From Archilochus colubris (taxonomy: Eukaryota; Chordata; Aves; Apodiformes; Trochilidae), in NCBI GenBank assembly GCA_023079485.1, contig CM041084.1, positions 130,398,792 to 130,462,791 of the forward strand: a DNA stretch of 64,000 bases, written 5' to 3'. The notes under the pieces were generated by a model. The model worked only from the letters and a program-made list of their open reading frames with translations. It was not told where the DNA came from and searched no databases. The stretch's first letter is position 1. Each line of letters opens with the position of its first letter. Made by a program: the position numbers and the translations under genes. This document shows positions 1 through 11,400 of this stretch, piece by piece.

Positions 1-2783
1 TTCCTTGCTTGTTAGGACTTCCCAAGCAAAACAAAGGGTTTACTAACAGACAGCCATTGGTGTACAACAGAACTACTCCTTTAGTACAACCTAGTTAATA
101 CATAACCCCAGAGAGGGTAAGCAAAAGTGAAATGCAATTTAAACTGAGAAGATCACATCCTGGCTCATTGAGTAGAAAAGGGTACATAGAAAACATTTTG
201 CTATTTTACATGACTACCCAATTAAAATAAATTTTATTAACGATTTTTTTTGTTGTTGTTATTATTAATTACACCTGCTTAAGAAATGGGAAAGCAGCAA
301 TGCATCCTGCAGAAGAGTTTGTGCCACATTGCCCAGACAGATGTCCACTTCCACTTATAAAACACGCTGTGGAAGTTCACATTTGGCTGCGTGTTTGGGC
401 ACAGCCCCTGCTCGTGGTGGGGCTGCAGAGAGGGACACAGATCTCATCTGTGCTGAGAGAGGGACAGAGCAAGCTCTGCTGCTCTCCTGACAGTACAGTG
501 TCCTCCTCACTGGGAGGAATGCAAAGAGAAAATAACTTGGAGCCAGGAGCACAGCTTTGGCCCCTGCTCCCAGAGCAGCAGCAAGTGTACGTAATAAGGG
601 GCAGAAAACTGAAGTCAGAGACTGTTTTTAGAAAAGAGCAACCACTATTTCTCCATAGGTTCATGCATAATGGAAGAGAGTCAGGGCAGAGAAGGAAAGG
701 GACAGGAGATACAATCTAAGTGTCTCTAAAATGTGAAAATAATACTAAGAGGGTGGAATGAAGCTGTGGAGGTCTGAAAAGCCAGCTCTTACAGAGACAT
801 TATTTATTTACAAAGCAAACAGCATATAAGCTCACTTTCTTTTGCTGCTGTGGGCACCAGTTACTTGTTATTTTAAAAATAATGTATTTCAGACATTTTA
901 AACACCTTCACAAACAAGCTGGATAGTGTATTGTTTATGTCTCTGTGCCTTTCCCCAAGGAGAGTTGCTGACTTCCTTGCCAAAGCAAACAATATAACAT
1001 TTATGAAGGTCAAATGACAGAAAGGAAGCTATGATAATTAAGGGGGCACTATCTAGCCAAAAAGCAGAATTTAAGTGGGGCTGAGCTTTTGGCCCATATG
1101 TTCAAACAAAACCAACATAGGTGCACTTCTGTGTGACAAGCAACTTTCAATAAAATTTGTTTAGGTCATATGGACAAATTCTATTAATTTATACCCACAT
1201 AATTTTGAGGGTAACATTAAATTTTCAGGGCTTAAAACAAATTCTCTGATGAGTGAGGTCACCTGATGTGTAAAACAGAACTTCCAATCCGTTCACTGGG
1301 AATATTCTGCATGATTTCTGTAATTTTGTTTGTTTCACCTTTTCTGTTTACCCAGCTTAGTTAACAATTCCATCTACACAGTTTGATGTTCATTTACAGT
1401 GAAGGCTTTCGTGCAAACTGAACAAGAATTATATGGCAAAACTCCCTGGTTCTCATGATACAATATCCCAGAAGTAACTCATTGTCATTATTAGACAATT
1501 TTAAAAGTTACAAATTGCAATAAATTCAGTATAAGAGCAAGTATTCCAAACAACATTGATACCATGCTTCCAACTGAAAACAAAACAAAACAAAACAATG
1601 CTGGAAAGGTCTCTTGCATTATTAATCACAGTCTCATGTTCTGTCATGTTTACTGGAAATACAGTGGTTTCTGCAAGAGAATTACCCTCCTTTCAAATTT
1701 GCAAGGCTTCTTGCCTCATCTAAATCCTACAAAGCAGCTCTCATGGACACTCATTGCAAAAAACCAATTAGTTTTAAACCAAAATTTATTTGTGGTTTAT
1801 CTGTATCCTTTGGCTCTTGTGCTACCATCAGCTTTTGTCTTAAACAGTTATTTCACATTGTTCAAAACCAGTATTTCTTGTCAGCAACCACACACCTCTC
1901 AGTCCTCACTCTGCCAGGCTAAAATGAGTTCTGCTTGCTCCCTTTTGCATGGAGACACTGTTCCCTGGAGAGCACTTTAATGGTTCTCCATATTTCTTAA
2001 ATGATAAATTCAGCTTTTTTCAGTGGGGCTGAACGGCTTTAAAAAAATGTACTACACAGCAGGCATCACCATTGCTTTCTACAAAGGCACTGACAGTTTT
2101 CTGCATGTAGTGGGAATACTTGGTTTCCCATGTTAAAGGACTTCATTGCCTTTTTCAGGGTAAGCTTCAACTCCTGGAACAGAATAACACGTCAAGTCTT
2201 TTCTCCAGAAAAAGGACTTTATTAGTAACTTCCTTTCCTTGAAATCGTCAGCAATTTTTCCTGAAATATTAATTTTTTTCTTTAATTATCCCTTTAGCTA
2301 TCATGAAATTCTTATTCTATTCTTCATCTTTTTCAGGACTACCACCAATGCAAATTTCATATTTTACACAATATAAAATTCTGAACTTAAGGTTCTCCTA
2401 TTCCTTCTTCGCATAGAAAACCATTTTATTGAAAGGATGGATTGAAGGAAAGGTTAGTCTGATATACTGGTATTTTGCACTTCACCTCAATTTCTCCTCA
2501 GCCTAAGTGGTAAAATATTTATTTTTGGGGAATCTGTAATGTAAAATTATTATTTTTTAAAATTTCCACCATAAAATTAAAATCTCAAAGAGGAATTTCT
2601 TTTTTTCTTAGATTTGAGATGTTTAAAGAGATTTTTCCAAAATACAAATTTGATTTTCATTTGGTCTGATAATACCAGGTCAAGTACAAGATCACCTGTT
2701 TTGAGGAACAATCAAGTTAACCACAACAATCTAAAGGCCACAAACATTATTTCTCCTATTAATTATTTCTCATTTGTAAATAC
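1..2783 (-). other. ANKRD46: ANKRD46 intron (part)
   Basis: AT-rich sequence between the 2784 donor and the left edge. I see no exon, repeat family or RNA gene. The 139-aa plus-strand ORF at 300-719 has no recognisable domain and looks random. Confidence 0.7.
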
Positions 2784-2942
2784 CTTTCACTTTCAGCAGT
2801 TTGCATTGTTTCCAGCTTTGAGTGAGCTCCTCTGTTAAATCCTTTCACCTCTTGCTCCTCTAAAGATTCCAGCAATCTAATCACATCTTTATTCACACCC
2901 CTTCGTTTTGCAAGAACAAGTGGTGTTGCACCTTGGTGGTTG
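2784..2942 (-). CDS. ANKRD46: ANKRD46 second coding exon
   Basis: Acceptor attttag|CAACC at 2944-2943 and donor GAAAG|GTATTT at 2783. The 159 nt start with the third base of Cys104, continue with CNHQGATPLVLAKRRGVNKD and end at TAESE plus AG of the next Ser codon. It covers the last ankyrin repeat and the linker before the (off-window) membrane segment. Confidence 0.95.
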
Positions 2943-4489
2943 CTAAAATAAGCCCACAAAAAGACAGGAGAAGAAAAGAAACTTTTAATACAGAAGTTTT
3001 GTAACAACACAACTCAGCATAGCACACTGCAATTTAATTAAGTCCATAGAAATAATTTCTGTCATATCAGACAAACCTTTACAAGTTATAGCATAACTGA
3101 CAATAAAAGAAAATCAGTGTACTTAGGTTTGAAACTGCACTCCTCTTCTCCCTCTAAATAAAATCAAAATTCCTAGTACTCAAACCTATCTGGAATCTCT
3201 AGGTGTTATGAAAAAAAACCAAACCCAAAACAGTAGATTTATGGCAATGTACAAGATTAAATTTAATTTCAAGAAGGAATTGTGCAATCTAGTTCCTCGT
3301 AGGGAAATGAAACAAAGTACAAATGGTCCCCCTGTTACCATTAAAATGGGATCAGAGCTGCCCTCAGAGTAGGGATTTTCCCCAGAGCTATTTGAAATGA
3401 GAGAAAAAAAAAATCCAGCCCACAATCCATACAGAATCTGGTCTGCCAGTAACTAGTTTTGCTAAGTTGAAAACATTAATGAGGGACAGGTGAAAAAGAG
3501 ACAGATGTAAAAACTCAGAAGTTTTGAAGTTAGCACTGTTTTTTGCAGGTTCTGTATATGCAGAGAGCTCCACAAACAAAATAATTCAGCTGCTGCACTG
3601 AAACAGCAAGTTATTTGGCAGTTTGAGAGCTGGCATCTGAGCACTGGCATCTCACAGCTGCTGGAAGCCAGAAGGAAAGAATATACAATATTTAAAAGAA
3701 GGGCTGAGTCACAGACTTTGAGGGAGGGGGAAAACACTGAAAGGGAGCATTGTTACCAAAGGAGTATGGGAATTAACTGACACACACATATACTGTATTT
3801 TCTTTGTCTTATAAAGTACAGCAATTAAAACAACAGAACTCTGGTGGAAAAAAAATCTTTTAAAGTAGGCAATGTCATTTTTTTCTTTGGTGCCTATCAC
3901 CCACACATGGCTGGCAGGCCAAACCAGGATAGCAATGTCACCAGTGAGGCAGAATTAGATACAGAGGCTGCTACTTTTATTTGCTTTACTTGTTGCAGAC
4001 TAGAAGTGGCCCCCTGTTGTTTTTCTGCCTTATTTTGTGTTTTTATTAAGTGATATCTTAAAATAGTCGAATTGCACCAAATACAGGATTTCAGCAACAG
4101 ATCTATATAAAAGGCTCTGGTGACAGAAGATTAATATATTATAAAATATGTACTGTAAAAAAAACCCAACTAACTTACCAAATATCAATTTTAAGTCCAT
4201 TAGAAACTAGGAACTGGATGGTATCCACATGCCCACACAGGTGAAGGGCTGTGTTACCTTGGTAATCAGTGGCCAGAAGGTCAGCACCAAACTTATGCAA
4301 GAGCTGACAGATGTCTACATTTCCTCTGGCTGCAGCAAGGTGAAGGCCAGTTCTGCCTCGGCTGTCACGGATATTTGGGTCAAACCCACTCTCTAACAGT
4401 CGTTTGGAATAGTTAAAATCTCCATCAATGCAAGCCTGCAGGAGTGGCACGTTTGTCTGGGAAGAGTCGTTTACAAAAACGTAGGACAT
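2784..4489 (-). CDS. ANKRD46: ANKRD46, ankyrin repeat domain protein 46 (5' coding part, two exons; 3' end off window)
   Basis: Two minus-strand exons splice in frame to give residues 1-156 of a protein that I recognise as ANKRD46 (human about 228 aa). The start MSYVFVNDSS is at 4489. Ankyrin repeats are visible as RGRTGLHLAAARGNVDICQL, QGNTALHLCGHVDTIQFL and QGATPLVLAKRRG. The C-terminal part, which in the human protein holds a single transmembrane helix, would lie in a last exon left of base 1; I searched 1-2783 on the minus strand and did not find it. Function is poorly known: a small membrane-anchored ankyrin-repeat protein. It lies tail-first to the window edge and in the same direction as SNX31 and PABPC1, as in other vertebrates. 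Identity is secure; the gene is partial only because of the window edge. Confidence 0.95.
2943..4178 (-). other. ANKRD46: ANKRD46 intron between the two coding exons
   Basis: 1.24 kb intron bounded by GTAAGT and ttttag. No further exon or known repeat was seen. Confidence 0.85.
4179..4489 (-). CDS. ANKRD46: ANKRD46 first coding exon
   Basis: The whole exon runs 4521-4179: acceptor ...cttgcag at 4523-4522, 32 nt of 5'UTR, ATG at 4489-4487, then 103 codons plus TG. The donor is TTTG|GTAAGT at 4178. The split TG+C codon at the junction restores the Cys of KIDICNHQG. An upstream non-coding exon must exist because this exon begins at a splice acceptor. Confidence 0.95.
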
Positions 4490-7088
4490 TGTTTTGATTC
4501 TCTCTGGAGTAGGTGACAAATCTGCAAGTACAAGTGGGAAGAAATGATGGTAAAACCAGGCAAATAAACACAATGCAAGCACTCAGAAGACTACTCAGAT
4601 TTAAAAAAAAAAAGAACGCAAACTAGCTTATAAACCAACTCTGAAATCTTCCTGTCCTACATACTAACTTTGTGTGAAGCATTCCCTTCTGGTATTATGG
4701 AAACAGCACCTTTTAGCCTGACTCCCACCTCTAGAAACAGCAGCAAAAATTAGTTATTACAGAAAAATAATAAGATCAATACAAGTACAAGACAGGTGAT
4801 TAATTTTCACCTAGCAAGAGACCATGTGTAGCAGTTTTGATACTAAAGGGTAAAACACTGTAAATGAGAATGGAATGGGAGAAAAATCACATTTCATGAA
4901 CTGGGGAACTACAAACAACACAGTTTACAGATACAGATACTGACTGAAATTCTTTCTAGCTATAAGCAAAGATACTGCAGGGGGATTTCCACCATCTGAA
5001 TCTGAACTTTGAAGCATGAATTCATTCCAGTCAGTTGCTGAAAATGCTTGATTACTATAAATACCAATGCCTTCATTCTGAAATAAATGTATTTTTCAGT
5101 ACTCTTTGCAGAAAGATATTTTTACAGTACCACAGATACACAAAGAAGAATAGCAATACAGCCTACAGAAATCTGAGTGCATTATGTGAAACTGCCCACC
5201 TGTAAGTGAAAACTGGAAGTGGATACAAGGTGGACAAAGGTAAAATTAAGTATGGAGCTACTGTGGGTTCAATTAGCACACTCCTATGCAGAGAAGCACA
5301 AAAGTAGTTTCTCTGGCTTGGTATGAAATAAAGGTTTAAGTCCTTTTTTGTATTAGGACCTGAAAGGGAAAAATAGATGTTGTTTCACCATGGATTTCTT
5401 GACATGGGCTATTTCAGAAACTATGAATTAAGTTTTGCAGAATGTTTTAAGGATGAGTCAAAGAATGAGGTTATGATGACAATGTGCTTAGGGGACACAG
5501 AAAAAAACTACCTGAAAACAATAAAGAATGACTATGCAAGAAGACAGTAAAATGTGCATGAGGCAATGATGAGCTGAAACAAAATCACCTAGGAGACTGG
5601 ACAGCAAAACTGCACTGCCTCAGAGAGGAAGCAAAAAGAAAAAAAAATCATGTAAACCAGTAAAAATCCTTAGAAGAAATCTCAGTACAAACATGACACA
5701 AGTTCAAGTGGCAGGAAGGAAAAGTCATTTTACTAGATAAGCTTTGAATAGAAACTGAAACAAAACTTCAATGGAAACAGTTCCCTTCACTTGCTCAGGG
5801 CTTGTATTTTGGGCTCACAATGTAGCAGTGCTCTGATTAACTATCTGAACCTCTTCTTCAGACTGCTGTATGCAGATTTAAATTTTCTCATCTATATAAG
5901 GCATCCTTCCACACAAGTGCTCTCAATCAGCCAGGAGCATGGAAACATGGCCAGCAGCCAAAGAATTAGATTTAAAACCTCTCCTTTTTCTTGAGGGTTT
6001 ATGATGTCTGCACTTTATATCTCTTCCCCCATGTTTTAGATCAAATTCAAGATCAAATACCTACAAAATTGATTTTAAAATGTTTACACACAGGTCTGAT
6101 TAACACAGCTGTAGCATTTCAGGCTGATGAGGTGAATGAAACATATTTAAACTTTGCTAGTTTGTAATTCCTATGTGGACAAATCCTGCTACATGTATCA
6201 ACACTGTTGAGTTTCCCAGTGCAGGAATGAAACTTTTTTTTTCTTTCTTGGACGCAGAAGAAAAAGAGATAGGAACAACTTCTATGCGCTGGTATCTGTA
6301 CAGGGAATTATTTTAAGCAGAATACATTCCCCTAGGCTGCAAAAATGTTTTTAAGCATGTCATGGTACATCACTGGCTCAAGCTCTCCTTCCCACAATCC
6401 TACCCCATAGCAAAAGGCCAGTTCACTCATGCAATGTGAAACATTTCATGCAAGACTGGTGTCATTTAGAACACTACCAGCCTTCTTATAACCCTACACA
6501 AAAAGAAATATACAATGTACTGACTCGGGTTTCCACTGACTGTATTAAAAAAGCCCTTGATGTTGCAAAGGTAGGAATCTCAGCTGGCAGCATTTCCACT
6601 TTTCTTACCCACTTCCCACCCAAATCATAAATTATATGAGAGTGCTTTTTCAACTCTGCTAGTCCAGCCTTTGCTCAGAAAAATACTGGGCCTGGTTTCT
6701 GTACAATGTGACTGTGACCTTTACATTCTGCACTAGTTTCCCTAAAGAAAGATCATAAATCATTTAAAAACCTCCAATTATCAGCCACAGTAACAGCATA
6801 TCAACAGCACAAAACCCAACTTGTACTTGATAAAACGATCGTGGTTTGCTTGTAAAATAATATTTGAGTGTTTAAACCTGTTTAATAAAACAAGGCCTAA
6901 CATAAATAAAAATGAGAATATTACACTGGAAGAGAGGAATGCTATTTGAGAAACAGTATGGCATCCTCTGTTATATCTAAGCTAATGTTTATATTTTCAT
7001 TCCAGACGTGCATGTTTGGTAAAGCATTAAAGAATTCCCCCTCACTTTACATACAACTCTGATGAAACATTAGCTAATAATAAAAAAA

Positions 7089-7109
7089 AAACCAAACCAA
7101 ACCAAACCT
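7089..7109. repeat. (AACCA)n short tandem repeat
   Basis: About four units of aacca following a short poly-A run. A similar (AACCA)n tract lies at 33304-33322 in an SNX31 intron. Both are typical low-complexity intron sequence. Confidence 0.8.
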
Positions 7110-9779
7110 GCACAACCCTTACTGTCCTGTCTTCTCAGAAAAGGAAGCACAAAGATTAGCAGTTATCAAAAGGTATAACGAAGTAATTCTGATCCAGAAT
7201 TTATTATCACTAGAATCTTTTAGAATGGATCACTAAAGTAAAGCCCTAGTATGTTGCAATAAGAAAGAAAAGAAAGAAAAAAAACCCACAACAAACCAAC
7301 AAATTCTTCTTCCAACACTTGAAGATTGTGGACTAAAAAAATACACTCACCAAAAAAAAAAAAAAAATCTAGACCATCTAGTTTGACTTATCTACTTATC
7401 TTTGTGATTAAAATAACTTTTTCTACAAACACAATTCAATTTCACATATGGCTATCTAACCTATGCCAGATACAAGCTGCCTAAAAAGCTGCACTATGCA
7501 CCATCTCTAAAATGCCAGTCCCCAAACTATACATTCTTGCCTCAAATTTAACACAATTTAGCAAAATTTCCTGTCTAACAAAGCTCAGAAAAAAAAATTA
7601 CAATAGTCAAATTAGATAATTTTGAATAAACAAACTATGGTTACATTTCTGTCCACAGTATGTATAAAAAATCTTCCTGCTGTAATGAATATCTAATGCA
7701 GTGGATTTAGAAACTAAAATGTAAAGCATTAGCCATTGTCTTTAAATTGCTTCTGAAAGGTGAATCAGATGCACTTGAACCTGTCTAAAAGCTGGTACAC
7801 CTGCCACCAAGCACTAATGTTACAGGCACAAATTAGGACAAATGGACTTGCATTAGTGACAAGACACAAAAGGATTTCAACATGAGCATTCTGAATCTCT
7901 CTATGTATTGCTACAACTGGAGCTAGATAAATCTAATTTAGTTCTGTGACTGCTTCTAAAAATACATTGGTATCTACTGAAAAGCTATCTTTTAAATTAT
8001 ACTTTTGTTAAAAATAATTAAAAAGTCTTTGTGTTAACAACTTGGTATTTGATAGAAAATTAGTTTTGTGAAAAAAAGGGAAATTCAAAGACATCTTTCC
8101 AAGCAAGAAGGATTCCAATTAAAAAGGCATAAGAATACATTTTTACAACGTTTATACAACATGGATATAGCCTAAGCACAGTGTATTATTAAGAATTTTA
8201 GAAATTATGCTGTAAGTCACTTCTTCAATGATGCATGTGGGCTAGTACAGGGTAAGAAAATCGAATTGAACTACTCTGCTTTCAAAAGGGATGTTTATAT
8301 TAAGCGATTCTGTAAGAGTAACTTATTTATTAGAAGCCCATTGCTTCCCACTGTACTGTGCACACTGGTAACTCAGCTGATCTGCTGTACACGTTCACAC
8401 CTGCAGAAGGCAGGAGTGATGTTGATTAGCTCAGGCCATAGAACTAGATGCATATTCTGTTTTAAACTAGTCCTAAATTTGCACATTTACTTGGTACGTT
8501 TTCTTGCACACTTGTATTTATGTGAGAGTTCCTAAAGAGTCATTTAACAGAATAAATGTTATGTTTACTAAAAAATCACATGATCAATTGTCATTTCTGT
8601 TCAGTAAAGAATCTCATTATCTATGTCAAGTTTTATTAAAACCTTTCATCTTTCAGTCAAACTGGAACAGCTTTACTGCTCCACTAACACAGATCTGCTG
8701 CTGAAAGCAGCATCTCAGAATCAGTAGAGTATGATCTCTGTTTTACACACCTCTGCATTTTTGCAGCATTTTCCCTTCCTAAATTTCAGTTATTTTTTCA
8801 GCAGTTCCTGGATTCAAGGTATCACAGCAGATTCATAAGACCTACCTCTCCTTTCATGTCTCTAGCTAGATACCTGAATAAGTGTTAATACAAGAATATC
8901 ATTCATGCCACTCATTTTCAGTCACTCCCATTCCCTTCTGCAGACATGAGACATATATTTCTCTGATGTCATCCTGTAAGTAGGAACTTTGCTGTGCTGC
9001 ATATACACAGCACCCTGCACACAGAGGCTACAAAGTGCTTTATGAAAACATTAGAATAACTATTGCTGCTTTTTTATGGATTAACCATAGTATTGAGAAC
9101 CGGGGAGCTTTGCTCATCATCGTACAGGTTGTCAACATTACAAAGTAGGTAAGGTCTCAAATGCGAATGCAAGCTTGCAGAATGCTCCCCATTATGTACA
9201 CAAAATAAGGAGATACTTCTTTTAATAGAAGTATCTTTTAAAAGCTTTCCTGACAAGCAGATTTATGAACATTTTATACTTGCTACATTTATGTGGTAAT
9301 TCAATAGCACTATGTTTTTCAGTGCACTTAACTTATATCAAATATACATTCAAGTATTTTTGAACCTTGCTTATTCTTCATCTTTAGAAAAAGAACTACT
9401 TAGGAAGAAGGGCAACTTAAAGATTTTTTCAAATCATCTGTAACTTCAATTCCCTGCAACTGGCTAAGGTAAATCAGTAAAAAGCTGAAGTACTTCCCTG
9501 ATCATTATGGCTAGTTTGAATACATCTGCTGTTGTAGAAAGCTGTTGCATCACTTATATCAGTCATAATTATCAACCTCTTCCCAAACCTTTACTCTAAT
9601 TCCTTCCTTGTTTCTCCTGAAACATGTAGCGTGCTAATGTTACGTTGGTTAAGAAAAGCTTAAAGGTCATCGCATGCTGTTTTGTTGTTTAACAAACTCG
9701 AGAGAAGTCGTTCCGCTCCTAACGAAGTGTTTGTGTTTAAATTTGCTGCAGACCTTGAAGCAGTCTCCCGGAAAAGCAG

Positions 9780-9925
9780 CCAGCACTGAGCTCGGAGCCG
9801 GGCTGGGTGAGGCGGGGCTGGCCCGGAGCTGCCGAGCCGGCACCGCGCTGCTCCCTGGCTGAGCGCTGCCACCGCCTGGGCGCGGCAGGTCCTGGCTCAC
9901 CCGCACTCCCCAACAACGCTTCTCC
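9780..9925. promoter_or_regulatory. Small GC/CpG-rich patch, possible alternative promoter
   Basis: A sharp rise in GC and CpG (GGAGCCGGGCTGGG, GAGCCGGCACCGCGCTGC, GGGCGCGGCAGG) in otherwise AT-rich DNA. On the minus strand it contains a strong donor, GTGCGG|GTGAGC, with the exon side ending at 9901. It could be an alternative non-coding first exon of ANKRD46. No TATA box or other defining element was recognised. Confidence 0.35.
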
Positions 9926-10620
9926 GGGAGTTCTGGGTGGTTCCTATTGTCCTGAGAAGCAAATGCAAGGCCTGAAAATAAGATTTTTATACAACCTGAT
10001 AAAAAAAGCTCCCTTGTGGTGTAACAGCACCTATAAACAGCAATCTTGTCTCAGCTCTGACCCCATGTTAGTGAAATAAGGACTTCACTATGTGGCTTGG
10101 GTTCTGAAGATAAAGGTATTTCCTTTTAAAAAGGAAAATAAATAGGCATTTACATCTGTTTCTTAAAAACTCCTGAAAATTAAACTCAAAACACCTGCCA
10201 GACCTCACACACAACAAGCCCAGTCCTTATCCTGATAACGTGTAAGATCACAAGTGGAACTAACTGGTGGGACTGAGGTGGGTAAATCTACAGGCTCCAC
10301 CAACAACTGACATCTGGAAAGAATCAGGGAGGCCAAATTTAAGCTGCAGGTCTGCACAGAGGATGGAAACAACCAAAACAATGGAAAATGGTTGGAAAGA
10401 TGTGAAATGGATTTGAAACTGTAATTACATGACTTGATGGTGAGGAGGTAGCTCAGCTGATGTTTACCCTTGTATTAATGGATCCTGCTGAGCCTAGAAA
10501 CTAAAGTTATCACTTGTACACCTCCAGGTAACTCAGTAAATGCCAGTAACTTACCCATAAAAGAGCTGATACTCAAGGTGGAAGATGGCGTTCAGACAAT
10601 GAACAGCAATACCACAGAGG

Positions 10621-11400
10621 GTGTTTGAGGTGAACCATGGATTAACACAGCAGCATGAAGAGAATCTTTGGTTTGTTCTTCCCAGTAGTATTTACTATCT
10701 GGCTTACCTTTTTGAGCACTGTGGTTACCTTTTTGTGGAACCACATTGCAGCTACAAAATACCACTCATTACTGAGAGCCCAGTACTTCATATGGAAGTC
10801 AGGGTTCTTTTCACACTACCTGAATCACTCTGCCTTCACTGAACTCACATGCCCCTACATTATCCAGTTACTCAGACTTACAGTGCCCTAATGCAGCAGT
10901 TGACCTTATCTTTATGTTATCAACAAGCACTACCACTTGGCTGCTCACTGCCTTTTTTTGGCTGTTCATGGAAATGCTAACAGTTTGGAATTTGGAGCTG
11001 AACCCTGCAGGACTAAAATTTTTGCACTAAAATGACTGCTTATAAGTTCACAAAGAAATGATGTTCTGGATCCAGCTCACTCTGCTTTCCACAGTGGCAA
11101 TCAGAGACCATTCCTCAGAAAAGTACATGAGCCTGGCCCTTCTCTCACCCTCTGTAACCTTCTTCAGGTGCAGAGATCAGAAGAACTACACACACTACTC
11201 CAGCTGTGGGTGCACCAAGCTGGAGCTGCAAAATGGTGCCTTCTATCTCCTCTTCAGTAGTTTCCTGAGGACAGTCACCATTTTCATTGCTTTCTGGCTG
11301 CCATGGCACACTGGTGACATGAGGTTTTCAGGGAATGGCCAATGGTGACTCCAGGAGATTTTTCTGGAGTGGAGGCTGCCCGTAGTGAGTTCAGCACCAT
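10621..11400 (+). pseudogene. Unrecognised coding-like ORF cluster, possible decayed gene copy
   Basis: Three plus-strand ORFs in two frames (10621-10842, 10655-10891, 11058-11348) have unusually protein-like composition. One starts MKRIFGLFFPVVFTIWLTFL and is strongly hydrophobic. The last contains a Cys-rich stretch (FRCRDQKNYTHYSSCGC) followed by a hydrophobic segment (FYLLFSSFLRTVTIF). Base composition is richer in GC than the surrounding DNA. I do not recognise the family. It could be a frameshifted retrocopy or multi-pass membrane-protein pseudogene, or chance. There is no clear poly(A) tail or target-site duplication. Confidence 0.25.

Noticed and set aside
300..719. 139-aa plus-strand ORF in the ANKRD46 intron
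   Set aside because: No domain, no splice context and opposite overlapping ORFs of similar length; consistent with chance.
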